Source: Lantana camara (Eukaryota > Streptophyta > Magnoliopsida > Lamiales > Verbenaceae). Taken from it: DNA of 64,000 nucleotides. Shown here one piece after another: positions 1 to 12,396 of this stretch. Positions within the stretch are counted from its first letter, which is position 1. Every line of letters begins with the position of its first letter. The position numbers were made by a program, and so were the translations under genes. Below the pieces are notes generated by a model. The model saw only the letters and a list, made by a program, of their open reading frames with translations. It was not told where the DNA came from and searched no databases. The DNA lies in the NCBI GenBank assembly GCA_037501455.1, contig CM074856.1, positions 101,277,001 through 101,341,000 on the forward strand, in the 5' to 3' direction.

Positions 1-732
1 TTAAGTGCTGAGTTTACACCAACTGGATGCTGATCACACCAGTTTGCGCTCGTAAATCCCCCAATGACCCTCATCCCCTTAGGTGTAAGTACGCTCGTAA
101 AAAGCTGCCACTAGGCTAGTCCTTCCCCGGATACCTAAAGATGAAGCTAACATTATAGCTACGCTAGTTTTAATTCCATACTTAGCAATTTCTGCAGTTG
201 ATTCCTAATTTTATTAGAGTTATTGGAATGCTCAAGTTGAAGATGCACGTCACAAGTTTAAGGCCAATACTTAGTCGAATCCTTAGAGGTGCCTAAGTTC
301 AAATTCGAACCTCGTTGTTGGTATAGCCAGGGAACCTCTTAAGGGACACCCTCGAGCCCACATCAGCATCTCTCAAATTACCAGACATTACCAAATTCTA
401 AACTAATGACGCATGGTGATAAGTGCCAGGGAACCTTCAAAGGAAACACCCTCGTGCGCATACACTCCCATCGCAGATACTCAAACAAGAAAGATAAGTG
501 TACAATCGCCGAGCGCGATGAAACAACAGCAAACCCAATCCATATTCAAGAACAAAAGAAAGCGCGCAAACACTCAAGCAGTAAAAGAAGAGTTCGAATA
601 TATGGGAAGAAGCATAAAGGAATTCAAAACATTCAGAAGACAGTTGGCGGATTAAATACAGACATTAATTGTTCATGAATAGGAAAAGGAAATTAAACTG
701 GCAAAGATAGGGAATCAACAACCAAGGGATTA

Positions 733-3623
733 TCACTGGGCTTGAGTGTCAGGCTCCGGAGGGGCGGTCGCGAGAGGAACTGGGGCCAATACGTTGGCGT
801 CAGATGTTTGGGCCTCACCTGGTTCCTCGATGTCCGCTGCATCCATGAAGGTGCCCTCGTCATCTATTTGGATAGGCTCGGGGCCTAGGGAATTGGCAGC
901 TATGAACTCCCGTTGGAGCATTTGCACCAGATCTTGGTACTCCAGCTCTGCCAGGCTCTCAGTGGGATCCTCGTCTTGGACCATGGGCTCGCAGTTCTCA
1001 TCTAGGTCCATGCGCAAGCGCTCGTCGGTCCGAGCGCTCTCAGGAGCCAGGCTAAGTTTCACCATCTGCCAGATCGCTTTACGGAAGAAGCGCCGAGCGT
1101 TATCGAAGCACTGGATGTTGGCTGCAAACACAAAAGCTTTGGAACACACAAACTTCATTATTGCGTCCCAGGAGACCTTCGCCGCCAGTCCTTCCACTTT
1201 GCCCTGCAGATCAGCGAGAGCCTTCTTAGTATCTTCATTTTGGCGAGTGCTCTCTGCCAGTTGCGTGCTCAATTCCCTATTTTGGACCCTCAGTTGGTCA
1301 CGCTCCACCTTCAACTCCTTATGACGCTCGTCAAGGGTAAGATAGGCTTCGTCCGACTTCCGCAGATTCTCCCTCAGCCTGTCCTTCTCAAGGTTGGCTT
1401 CAGTCAGTTGAGCGCTGACATTGTTGTAATCCTCTTGCAATTGGCCGGGGTCGGAGACTCGCAGCAATTTCTTGTACTTGGCCTTATGATTGAAGTAGGC
1501 CTGCGCACGACCTTGCAAATTCTTCAGCCTTGGGATTACTTCCTGGGAAGCCATAAGCGAGAGTCACTATCAGAAAAATAGAGGAAAAAAGTGGGGATCT
1601 TACAAGGGGAATTAAGGACTAACCGTCAGGAGAGCGTGACATGCGTCATCCGCGACCCGAGCGGCATCATGCTCGTTTAGTTTGTTATGGTCGGCGGAGA
1701 ACTGGAGCTTTCCGACGATGTCAGAGACCATGCTGACAGAGAATGCGCTCTTCTTCAGCAAAACGGGACCATCCTTCCTTTGGCGCTTGTACCGAGTGTC
1801 TCCCCGGCAGCCTATCTTCCAGAAATCCTCATCCTCTGATGAGGAAGTGTCGCTTCCCTCGCCTCTGTGCCCCACTACTACTTCTTTTCCCTTGCCAAAA
1901 ATTGGAATGGAGTCTGGCAGTCTCTTCCTCTTCCCTTGACGGTCAGCCCGGATGCTTTCGTGGATACGGGCCAGTTCCCCCGAACGATTGCAAGAGCCGC
2001 TCGAACTCAGTGAAATTGGACCCTCGGGAGCCACCGGCGGAGGAGTAGCCCCGCGATCGCCATCAACCGTCAAATCCTCAATGGGGCCCCTAGGAGGAGC
2101 TTCGTTCCCCGCGCCTCCGCGAGCGCCATTATGGCAGTGGCCTGCTCCTCGTCTAGTTCCCCTCCCCCTTGGACCATTGGGAGGGCGGATTTGCTGTTGT
2201 TGTGGGGGCTGAGGGTTAGCGTCGGGTCCCTGAGCGCCTAGCATACGAGAGAGAGCCTTTGCATTAATACCTAGGGATAATATTCGGACACCTGCAAGTA
2301 AGGAGATACGAGCGTCAAGGGTTGGTTATTTGGATCACAAGTACAAGAGTATAACAATCAGACCAAGTTAGAAGACTATTCTAAAAGTTAGAATAGTTAG
2401 TTCCTAGAATCTAACCATCGAGGGCCATGATGTCAGCTGGAGGGTTGATTATCATATCGGGGGGGGGGGGGGGGGGGGGGGCAAGACAAGCCATAACGGA
2501 ACAACACTCCCTCGTTCTTCATCAAGACCTCAGCTTTAATCCACTTTTTCTCACTCCTCATCTCGAGGGCTAATCCCTTTGCCCAATCCTCAAAGGTTTT
2601 ATTCCTTACCCTTTCCCTAATCAGAGGACCCTCGCCATGTATTAACCACTCTCGGTGAACCCCAAAAATTCCTCCGGGGGCCCCCACGAAGAAGTACTTT
2701 TCCTTCCAATTCTCGCCAAAGGAGGTGGATGGGGAATCTATCATCTTAAAGCCCGATTTGGCCTGGGCGTAATAAAACCCATCTGTAGGGGACGAGCGTG
2801 TTGAGCGGGCTGCTTGTATCAAACTATCAAAATTGGCAATCGAGGGTTCGTGGCCTAGGGCTCTCATCATTATTACAAAAGTATTGATTAAGGCTATGCC
2901 GTTTGGCAAATTTTGTGAAGGGCAAAGCGCAAGGTGATGGCAGATGGTGGCGACGGCGAACGGGATTGGAAACCTCAGGCCCCCAGCCAAGACAACATCC
3001 CAGTGAACCGATAACATCCCGGGTGGCGGTCGGTTGGCTCTCTCTCCCTCCTTGGGAAGTCGGTAAGGAAACACTGTTTCATCCCAATACACTTTCGCCC
3101 TCAACTCCTCCAAATCGTCGAGCGTCAGAATACTCTCAATTTCATCGGGGGATCTGTCGGTTTGGTGGGGCTTATCTTGCCTTACTCGCGTCGCGGGTTC
3201 CTTTCCCCTTCTTTGACGCCTTCTAGAAGGTTCAGCCTCAACTTGACGCCCGGATGGCCCTTCACCGCCCTTGGGAGCCGCGACTGCCACCATGATCCTA
3301 TGATCTTGGGGTCTTACGACACTATTCAATACCGGGAACACTCTCTCTCCCTGTCTCTGCATCTCCATAACATTGTGCATCTCTTCAAAAAGGTCATTTA
3401 CCCCACCAGGAGCACGCTCGTTCATTCCTTGAACGGCGGCGTCGACCTCCTCATCCCTGGCATCAACCGGAGCCTGGGCCACTGGGATAGCGGTAGGAAT
3501 CCCTTCACCTGGGGAAGCCCTGGCCATCGGAACTGCTGTAGGCATATTACTGTGAGGGGAGGAGCTCCCAACGGATATCTCATCTATCTCCCTCACGTAA
3601 TCGTCTGCTTGTTGTCCTACCGT
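733..3623 (-). pseudogene. Antisense gene of Tat unit 0, three exons, broken
   Basis: Three exons run on the minus strand: exon 1 3623-2416, exon 2 2291-1624, exon 3 1542-733 (TGA stop). Intron 1 (2415-2292) and intron 2 (1623-1543) have GT...AG ends. Exon 1 carries a domain resembling the plant 'putative gypsy type transposon' family; landmarks are a VYWDE motif and GGLRFPI followed by CPSQ and PNG. Exon 2 is basic and proline/glutamine-rich with a KRKR motif. Exon 3 is a predicted coiled coil with an acidic tail. Two defects are visible: the start codon is ACG (3623-3621) where units 1 and 2 have ATG, and a G-run at 2459-2481 adds 16 nt net to exon 1 compared with unit 1, shifting the frame. 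An upstream in-frame ATG at 3734 exists, but homology begins at 3623. The function is unknown. Confidence 0.75.
2459..2481 (+). repeat. Homopolymer of 23 G in antisense exon 1
   Basis: Twenty-three G in a row replace the six-G run seen at the same place in units 1 and 2. On the antisense strand this is a C-run near the end of exon 1 that encodes a run of prolines and shifts the frame. It is probably replication slippage, or possibly an assembly or sequencing artefact. Confidence 0.9.
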
Positions 3624-4207
3624 GATTGCTCTTTGACTTCTGAAGACGCAGCTTTTCGTAGAAAATTCAATGAAGAAGGAAGTCTCTGAAACGAATTCAA
3701 CGGCAGAAGGGGGTTCTTCACTCCAGAATTTCACTCACTCAACCTAAATCTAAAGTTAGTACAAGAAATGAGAGTTTGCGGAATTTTTACCTAAACCTGG
3801 AAGGAAAACTTGCTAGAAATCACAGAAACTGGTAGAGAGATTTTGCTGCTTGATTTTCTTGCAGAATGATGAACGCGAGAAAAAGGAGATAAAGCCTTAC
3901 GAATCCCTATTTGTAGGGGAAGAGATTGGCATTAATCAGGGCTTGGGATTTCAAATGACAATCATTTCCTGCCTAGGAAATCCCCCCACTTTTGGCAACC
4001 GCCTCACGTCTCCCGAAGTACACGCGCCCACGTTCCCACTCAGCATTAAATGCGGACACGACTGCATTTAATACGGTGTCAGACTGTGTCCGTTACAGAA
4101 GCCAAAGCGGTCACTTCTCTTGCAGTGGCTTGACCCTCGGATATTCAAAAGTCCAAGGCTCTACTCTTTTAAATTCTACAGTACGCTCGGGCGATACTAC
4201 AGAATTT

Positions 4208-4218
4208 GGGGGGCAAAA
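4208..4218 (+). other. Polypurine tract of unit 0
   Basis: GGGGGGCAAAA lies immediately 5' of the LTR start TGATGAGA. The same string precedes LTR 2 (15856-15866), a variant (GGAGGGCAAAA) precedes LTR 3 (27420-27430), and the identical string occurs on the minus strand of the second Tat element (40020-40010). It marks the plus-strand priming site and fixes the LTR start. Confidence 0.9.
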
Positions 4219-5081
4219 TGATGAGACTTAAAACCGCGCTCAAATCAGAGCCGTCCACGTGTCAGCGCTTGACGACTGAGGGACTGGACGCTCGCATTGA
4301 TGGGCTCGAGGGCCTACCCAGCCCACTTACCTGCTTATCAATACAGGCCCATGAGCCTCGGCCAACCGTTCATGTAAAGGATTCTAGCTGATGGACTTGA
4401 CGCTGACGTCCCGACCCTCAGAGTCACCCTTCTCAGGGAAGCACCCACACGAGGGCCCTATTCTTGATGCTCGGGATATTGACGTTCTAGGATCATCTGC
4501 CGTAGGAGGTCCATCCGTACACTCTTTGAGCGTCACCCGCGCTCGTGCATGATCCTACCCCACTGCGATGGATCCGAACCTTAGCAAAGAGTACCTTGGG
4601 CCTTCCTCTCGCGCGACCTTCGCCATCAACCTCTGACACAAAGGTAGTGCGCCCCTACACCTGACACGCCGCCACCTTTTCAGAAACGTCGTTCTCACAC
4701 CCTCACGGGCTGCCACATGTTAGGGCAACACAGGTTTGGGACCACATGGTAAATTTATCAATTTACCCTCACCCCTAACATATAAATAGGGGAGAACACA
4801 TGCTTTCTCCCCCAAGTCATCTTCCATAATCCTGACTGCACTCACTGTTCTGGGCATTTTTCCTCCGTTTTCCCTAATCTTCTCCAGTCTTGTGATTACA
4901 CTTATTCCAGTTGCATCACCCCTGCACTTTGCACTCTTGGTGTTATCCCAGCTGGAAGAACCCACGCTCAAAAAGGAAACCCAGTTCCTGAGGCTCCTAC
5001 GCCTGTGATGGTCTTTCCCTTCTCATACAAATATTGAAAGTGTTGTTGCATTTAGGAAACTCACGTTTTCCTGCACCATCA
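4219..5081 (+). repeat. LTR 1 of the Tat array (863 bp)
   Basis: The LTR begins TGATGAGACTT right after the polypurine tract and ends CTGCACCATCA right before the primer site. It is the 3' LTR of unit 0 and at the same time the 5' LTR of unit 1, with no host DNA between. A TATA box is at 4781-4788, and a G-box-like CACGTG lies near the start. By eye it differs from LTR 2 at about 16 positions. Confidence 0.92.
4781..4788 (+). promoter_or_regulatory. LTR TATA box (unit 1 genomic RNA)
   Basis: TATAAATA followed by GGGGAG lies about 300 bp before the LTR end. The same box is at 16429-16436 in LTR 2 and 27993-28000 in LTR 3. It is the likely core promoter of the sense genomic RNA, with the start site expected about 30 bp downstream. 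Confidence 0.75.
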
Positions 5082-5085
5082 TTTT

Positions 5086-5103
5086 TTGCGCCGTCTGTGG
5101 GAA
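5086..5103 (+). other. Primer-binding site of unit 1
   Basis: A TTGCGCCGTCTGTGGG string starts a few bases after the LTR end. It matches the primer site of the second Tat element (TGGCGCCGTCTGTGGG, minus strand, 47884-47867) except for one G-to-T change. Unit 2 has the same altered site at 16734-16751. I did not assign the complementary tRNA. Confidence 0.8.
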
Positions 5104-5180
5104 ACCATCAACATCTTCTTCGTCTTCATCAGTTTCTTCCTTTGAAAGCTAGTTGAGATATAACACCACCTGTTTTAAAG

Positions 5181-8100
5181 ATGGTAACTGCAACAAGGTC
5201 TGGAGCGGTAGGAGGCAAGGATGCTCTTCCCCCAGTCAACGAAGAGAATGCAGGAAATAAATCTCCCGCCGGAGGTACGCCCCCGCCTGCAGCCGGAGAT
5301 GGGACCGGGAACGCGGAAACTGTCACTGCCGCTCTTCCCCCCACTGGAAACGAGGCAGGAGGCTCCGCCTCTGTCCCTCCTCCCTCAACTTTCGCCCAAA
5401 ATGCTCCTGCCCCCCACCCCGATGTGTATTCCATGGCCATGCCACCGCCAGGATATGCTTACATGCCTGCTGGGATGATGCCCGGAATGATGCCCATGGC
5501 ACAGCCTTACTAGGTAGGAATGCTAAATCTCCCTTTATCACTACCTAGGGAGATACAGGGAGTGGAAATGCCCCAAATAACTACCCAACAACTTCAGGCG
5601 CTTTACACGCAATGTGAGGGTCAGGCGGTCCAGAACGCCTGGGAACACTTCACCACGGTTTATTTCCCATCATTGGCTGGCGCCCGAATGGCCCCACCCC
5701 TTGGAGGGCTCCCCACTCACCCATTGACAATGGCACAAAACGCGTTGAGGGCCCAGCAACCTCCCCCACCGCCTATCCAAGAAAATGAGGCCCCACCGAG
5801 GGTCCAGCAAGGGCAGCAACCCACTGGAAATGAAAGGGCCCCTCAAGATAAGAGAGCCCCTCAAAATGAAGGGGCCGGAGACAATGAAGAGATCCAATCG
5901 AGGGCCACAGAAAGGGCAAACCGCAGAAACGTCGGAGACCCTCAGCTTGCCGCTGTGTAGGACCAGCTTAAGGGGCTCCAGAATGTGGTTGAGCAGCTCT
6001 CTCGAGCAAGGTCTCAAGTCCCCCGTGATGGGGACGAGAGGTCCAGGGCTAGAGACGCTCGCCGACCACGTAGCCCAATTTCTCGCCGTCGAAGGGAAGC
6101 CAGCTATGAGGATCCCGAGGATAGGGATTACAGAATCGTGACGGGCGATTCTCCCCTCATCGAGGAGGTACTAACGACCCGCGTGGGGAAAGGCAAGATC
6201 CCCACATCCGTCAACAGATATGATGGAACCACTGATCCAGCTGAGCATCTGGATCACTTTGTGCACCTGATGCATTTGTACGACCATCCGAGCAACTATT
6301 GGGCCAAGGTGTATGTCGCTTCCCTCACTGGAATGGCCCAAGACTGGTATAAAAAGCTTCCCCCACGCTCAATCCGAGGGTACTATGACCTGACAGATGC
6401 TTTCATGAGCCACTTCAACTCTTTGAAGGCACTCGCCCCAGCCGCGACCGCTCTCTACAGCTTGGTCCAGGGGCCGAACGAGACGCTCAGGTCTTTCATG
6501 GGAAGGTTCAACAAGGAAATCTTATTGGTGGAGAAGCCCTCGATGGATTTCTTGAGGCGCGTTCTCTTTGGAGCCATCAACATGAAGCACTACGTCAGGA
6601 AGGAGTTTGTGGAGGAGGTAGCCAAGAAAAAGCCACGATCATTGATGGAGATTAGGGAGATAGCGGACTCTTTCTTCACCCTGGAGGATATGTATATCGC
6701 GAGGGATCAGAAAATGGCGAACGCCCCTTGCCCCAGCAAAGCCCCCGAGGACAGAGGAGATTCAACCAGGGGTCGCCGCCGCAGTCCTATTCCCGCTCGT
6801 CGAAATTCTCCACCTCCGTATAAGTTTGAGCGCATCCCCCTCAACCGCCCAATCGCCGAAGTTTATTCCATGGTGGATAAAAAACTGTTCAAGAGACTGC
6901 CCAGGTTGGGGGAAACCGAAGCTCAGAAGCGCTCGGGAAAGTACTGTGCTTTCCATAAAGCGAAGGGTCATGATACCAACGAGTGCCGCCAGCTGGAAAG
7001 CGAGATTCAGAGGCTTATAGCTGGAGGGCATCTCAAGGAATTTGTAAGGGTGTTGGAAAAATACGATGAACAGTGTGCCGAACGAGCGCGGGGTAGGGGA
7101 AGGAGCCGTTCGCGATCACGTAGTCCTCGCCACCACCAAACCGAATCAAGCGACTGCGGCAAAGGAAAAGCTGCAGATTTGGAGAATCAACCTTTCGCGG
7201 TCATCCACATGATCGCAGGGGGACCCTCGGGAGGCGACTCTAATGCCTCCCGACGCCGCTACATTCGAAGTTACGATCAACGTTCATCCCTGCCCAAGCC
7301 CGTACTCTCAGTCGACAGCTCTCCACGCTCGAAAGAGGATGACGTTGTAGGGTTTACGAATAAATATCTGGAACACATTGTAACACCCCATGGGATCGGT
7401 GAAACCTCTGACTGTCCCATGGTGGTTCGCTTAGACGTTCATAACCATGTTGTAAAGAGGGTCTTAATTGATAGTGGAAGCTCCGTGAACGTTCTACCTT
7501 ATTCAACGTTTCAGAAATTGAACATAACAAACATCCCTCTCGAACCCCTCAAGACAGCTCTCGTTGGCTTTGGGGGTTCGGAGATTGTCCCTCGCGGACA
7601 GATTCGCTTGGCCACCTCTTTTGGTCGCGCCCCGCAGCGAAAAACTTTGAGCGTACTTTACACAGTCGTAAAGGTGGACCTCCCATATAACATCATCATT
7701 GGGCGCCCAGCCCTCGTGGATTTCAAAGCGATAATCTCGAGTTATCATCAGAAAGTCAAGTTCCCCACTCCCGAGGGCACGGGCGAGATTCTATGCAATG
7801 TCAAGGAGGCCTGGGAATGTTACGTCCTCTCCCTTTCAAGCCATAGGCCCAAACAAGCCATCCAGGCAGGATCCACCAAAAAGTCGGTTGACTTCCCCAA
7901 GTTGGACGAGGATGGTCCGAAACGCAAAAGGGCCAAGTTATACAAAAAGAAGAATAAAAAGAAAACCCCCAGTGGAACCCAGTGCCCGGAAGACGGTCCT
8001 CTCGGGGCCGTCGAAGGATCTTCCTCCGAGAGCGAGAAAGACGGGCCCTCGGGGGAGAAAAAGGGCAGGCTTACTGGAAAGAAGCGAGCGCTCGAGGCTC

Positions 8101-11100
8101 CGAGGTCTGAAATTCGTATCGAGCCCACCGAAAAGTTTTTGATCATAGAGTTGGAGCCAGGGAATCCAGATAAGACCACCCAGATTGGCTCTAATCTCGA
8201 CGGCCCCTCCCAGGTTATGATGATTGATTTTCTCCGAGAGAACCTCGATGTATTTGCTTGGAAAGCTTCTGATCTCACTGGGATAGATCCGAGCGTTATA
8301 GTCCACCGGCTAAACGTGGACCCAACCTTCAAATCAGTCAAACAGAAGAAGAGGGACGTTCACGGTTTCAGGAAGCAAGTCATTGAAGAAGAAGTGGGTA
8401 AGCTCCTAGACGCTCAATACATTGAGGAAATATTATACCCAGAGTGGCTTTGCAACGTGGTGCTCGTTCCCAAGAGCGTCAACAAGTGGCGCATGTGTAA
8501 TGACTTCACAGACCTCAACAAGGCATGCCCCAAAGATCCTTATCCCTTGCCAAGGATTGACCAGTTGGTAGATTCGACAGCAGGGTGCGAACTCATGAGC
8601 ATGATGGACGCCTTTCAGGGATGCTATCAAATATTCATGGCGACCGAGGATCGCCCCAAAACTTCGTTCGTTGTGCATTTAGGGGTTTATTGTTTCAAGG
8701 TCATGCCATTTGGGCTCAAAAACGCGGGGGCAACTTACCAGCGCCTAGTCAACAGGATGTTCGAGCGTGAAATTGGAAAATCTATGGAAGTCTATGTGGA
8801 CGATATGATAGTAAAAAGTGAACGTCGGCATTCCCATTTGGAGGATCTCAAACAGACCTTCAACGTCCTGCGCCATTATGGAATGAAGTTGAACCCCTCG
8901 AAATGCACGCTTTGTGTTCGGGGTGGTAAGTTCTTAGGGTATATGGTTAGTCAGCGTGGCATAGAGGCGAACCCTGAGAAGATAAAGGCGATTGTGGATA
9001 TTCCTTCCCCTCGAAATGTGAGGGAAGTACAAGTGTTGGTGGGCAAGATCATCTCGTTGAACAGGTTCATCTCTCGCTCAGCAGACAGGAATTTACCTTT
9101 TTCTAGAATTTTGCGCAACGCTTGCAACTTTGCTTGGAGTGACGAATGTGAGAAGGCCTTGAAAGATATGAAGCAATACCTCACGAGCGCACCACTGTTG
9201 ACCAAGCCTAACCCCGAAGAAAACTTATTTATTTACCTCTCAATTTTCGCTGAGGCTACGAGCGCTGTCTCGGTGGCTGTCCGCGAGCGTAAACATATGC
9301 CGGTCTACTATTTGAGCAAAACTTTGCAAGGGGCGGAGAAGAGATACATGGAAATAGAGAAATTCGCTTTTGCACTCGTTAATGCATCTCGAAGGCTAAG
9401 GCCTTATTTTCAGGCCCATTCTATCACAGTGCTCACAGATCAACCCCTCAAGCAGGTACTATCCAAGCCAGACGTATTTGGAAGGTTAATCAAATGGTCC
9501 ATTGAACTCAGCCAATTCGACATCACATTTGAGCCTCGTACGGCGATACAAGCTCAGGCAGTAGCAGACTTGTTGGTGGAGCGGTTCAATTTGGATACCG
9601 AGGCCTCAGCAGAAGAAGGGTTATGGCTCCTGCACACAGATGGCTCCTCGACCTCACGAGGGGGGGGAGTCGGGGTGTCCCTTAGAGACCCTCGCGGTAT
9701 GGAAGTGGATTACGCTATTAAGCTGGCGTTCCTGGTTACTAACAACGAGACTGAGTATGAGGCTCTAATCCAAGGGTTATGGATAGCCCTCCAGAATGGT
9801 GCCGCTCGTGTAACAGCTTATGTAGACTCTCAGTTGATTGCGAGTCAAGTTGATGGCACTTATAAAGCTCGAGAAGCCACTATGGTGCAGTATTTAGCAA
9901 AGGCGAAGGAGGTGATCGCCAAATTCAAAGAGTTTCACTTGTTGCAGATCCCCCGAGCAGAGAACGAACGTGGCGATGCCCTTTCCAAATTCGCTTCAGC
10001 CGTCCATGACTCATGCGAGAGCTCAGTCACATTCCTCGGGGCAGATAAACCACTGATTAGGGAGGTAGAACCCTCGAGCGAGGTATGTATGATTGACCCC
10101 GCTGAACCTTGTTGGTTGGATGACATCGTTAATTTTATCAAGGATGGGATCTGTCCGAGCGATAAGGTGTAAGCCAGGAAGGTTAGGAGTAAAGCCCCTC
10201 GCTTTTCTCTTGATAATGACGGTCGGCTATTCAAACGATCTTTTCAAGGTCCACCATTCAGATGCCTGCGACCCTCGCAGGCTAAGGAAGTGTTAGAACA
10301 CGTGCACAGTGGAAGTTGCGGGACTCATTCGGGCGGTCGAATATTGGCCAAGAAAGTCTTGAGGAGTGGGTTTTACTGGCCCTCGTTATTGCAGGATGCT
10401 ATCAGTTACTCCAAAAAGTGTCCTAAGTGCCAATTTCACTCTAACACTCCCCAACTGCCGATGGCTCAGATGATCCGTATCGACGTTTCTTGGCCTTTCG
10501 ATCAGTGGGGCATCGACATTGTGGGACCCCTTCCAATTGCGGTCGGGCAAAAGAAATTTATGATCCTCGTTGTGGATTATTTCACTAAGTGGGCTGAAGC
10601 AGAAGCGGTCGCCAAGATAACGTTCAAAGTTGTGAGGGGTTTCATTTGGAAAAACATCATCTGTAGATATGGCATCCCGAGGGTGCTTATCTCAGACAAC
10701 GGCTCCCAGTTTATCGCTGCTGACACACGGGAATGGTGCTATGAACTAGGAATTGAGCAACGATTCACTTCCGTGGGCCACCCTCAAGCCAATGGTCAAG
10801 CTGAAGTGACTAACCGAACCATACTCCAGCACTTGAGAACGATGCTCGAAACTAAGAAAGGAGAATGGGCTGAAGAACTTTAAGGTGCCCTGTGGGCATA
10901 TAGCACCACCCCCCGAGCGGCGACAGGGGAAACTCCTTATTCTCTGGTGTACGGCTCCGAGGCCATGATACCTGCGGAAATCGCTCAAGAATCCGCACGT
11001 GTTGCCTATTTCGAGCCTGCAACCAACGAAGCCAACCGAGCCTTCGAATTGGACTTATTAGATGAAAGGAGGAACTTAGCCTGGGCTCGCATCCACAAAT

Positions 11101-11342
11101 ACAAGGCGACCGTAGCCCACCATTACAACAAGCGTGTCAAAGAAAGAACTTTCCAACTAGGGGACTTGGTCCTTAAAAAAGTTGAAGTCTCTAAGCACGT
11201 GGGTAAGTTGGATCCCAATTGGGAAGGCCCCTTCAAAGTTGTCCAAGTACGAGCAAACAACACCTACTTGCTGGAGACTTTGCAAGGCGAGCGTCTCCCG
11301 AGACCATGGAACGCATGTAACCTCAGAAGGTTCTACGTGTGA
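5181..11342 (+). pseudogene. gag-pol: Gag-pol polyprotein of unit 1, four in-frame stops
   Basis: One continuous reading frame runs from ATG 5181 to TGA 11340, interrupted only by stops at 5511 (TAG), 5958 (TAG), 10170 (TAA) and 10881 (TAA). Domains in order: proline-rich Gag N-terminus; Retrotrans_gag core (about 6230-6550); a zinc knuckle of C-x2-H-x4-H-x4-C form (6945-6986); aspartic protease with IDSG (D at 7470); reverse transcriptase with YVDD (8793-8804); RT-linked RNase H; archaeal-type RNase H with TDGSS (D at 9639); integrase with an HHCC zinc finger (about 10,299-10,430) and catalytic D (10515), D (10695), E (10803) at D-x59-D-x35-E. Unit 2 has CAG or sense codons at three of the four stops, so those are private; the 5958 TAG is shared. 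Catalytic residues of PR, RT and IN are all present. Confidence 0.92.
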
Positions 11343-12396
11343 ATGTCAGTATTTGTAATTGCCCATTCGCGGCATGGTATACTTTCTTTTGACATAAAGC
11401 ATGTTGTAATCATTTCAAAAATTGCAAGTATAACAGTAAGTATTTGATCCATCGTTATGTCATTTATTTGCTTTCTTCTTGATTAATGATTTGGGCGACA
11501 GAAAGCCTACTCCGTGTCGAGCATCCTCCACGTCGAACGGCTTAAGTAATACCCCAATCCTTTCAAAGCAACGCTATCTGTGTGTTGAGAGCACTCTACA
11601 TTGAATATTTTGACGCTCATAAGCGTGCAAATCTTTAGAATGAGCGTGTCGAAAGAAGGGGATGTTAAATGTTGAGTTTACACCAACTGGATGCTGATCA
11701 CACCAGCTTGCGCTCGTAAACCCCCGATGACCCTCATCCCCTTAGGTGTAAGTACGCTCGTAAAAAGCTGACACTAGGCTATTCCTTCCCCGGATACCTA
11801 AAGATGAAGCTAACATTATAGCTACGCTAGTTTTAATTCCATACTTAGCAATTTCTGCAGTTGATTCCTAATTTTATTAGAGTTATTGGAACGCTCAAGT
11901 TGAAGATGAACGTCACAAGTTTAAGGCCAATACTTAGCCGAATCCTTGGGGGTGCCTAAGTTCAAATTCGAACCTCATTGTTGGTATAGCCAGGGAACCC
12001 TCTTAAGGGACACCCTCGAGCCCACATCAGCATCTCTCAAATTAACAGACATTACCAAATTCTAAACTAATGACGCATGGTGATAAGTGCCAGGGAACCT
12101 TCAAAGGAAACACCCTCGTGCGCATACACCCCCATCGCAGATACTCAAACAAGAAAGATAAGTGTACAATCGCCGAGCGCGATGAAACAACAGCAAACCC
12201 AATCCATATTCAAGAACAAAAGAAAGCGCGTAAACACTCAAGCAGTAAAAGAAGAGTTCGAATATATGGGAAGAAGCATAAAGGAATTCAAAACATTCAG
12301 AAGACAGTTGGCGGATTAAATACAGACATTAATTGTTCATGAATAGGAAAAGGAAATTAAACTGGCAAAGATAGGGAATCAACAACCAAGGGATTA
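11343..12396. other. Linker between pol and antisense gene, unit 1
   Basis: About 1.05 kb without a recognisable gene. It should contain the 3' ends of the convergent pol and antisense transcripts. A 90-codon ORF at 12070-12342 repeats the one in unit 0 and is judged non-coding. Short TTAAGGGACACCCTCG-like phrases occur, but no tandem array was seen. Confidence 0.6.

Larger units (their letters stand above)
1..4218 (+). mobile_element. Tat-lineage gypsy array, unit 0 (3' part of internal region)
   Basis: This is the right-hand part of an internal region whose gag-pol lies beyond the left edge. It is collinear with 11,668-15,866 and 23,237-27,430 at high identity. It holds a non-coding linker (1-732), the antisense gene (733-3623), its upstream region (3624-4207) and a polypurine tract directly before LTR 1. 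In the linker a 90-codon plus-strand ORF (406-678) recurs in all three units, but this is expected from the near-identity of the copies and I do not call it a gene. Confidence 0.85.

Noticed and set aside
406..678. 90-codon plus-strand ORF, repeated at 12070-12342 and 23642-23914
   Set aside because: Conservation is fully explained by the near-identity of the three array units. No domain, an overlapping ORF in another frame is equally conserved, and the second Tat family lacks it.
746..1324. 192-codon plus-strand ORF opposite antisense exon 3 (also at 12410-12988)
   Set aside because: It is a shadow frame of the antisense coiled-coil exon, serine-rich without a recognisable domain.
3734..3734. 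Upstream in-frame ATG (MKFWSEE) as start of the unit 0 antisense gene
   Set aside because: Homology with unit 2 and with the second Tat family begins at the ATG equivalent to 3623, which is ACG here. The upstream codons are present in the sister units but lie before their own ATG.
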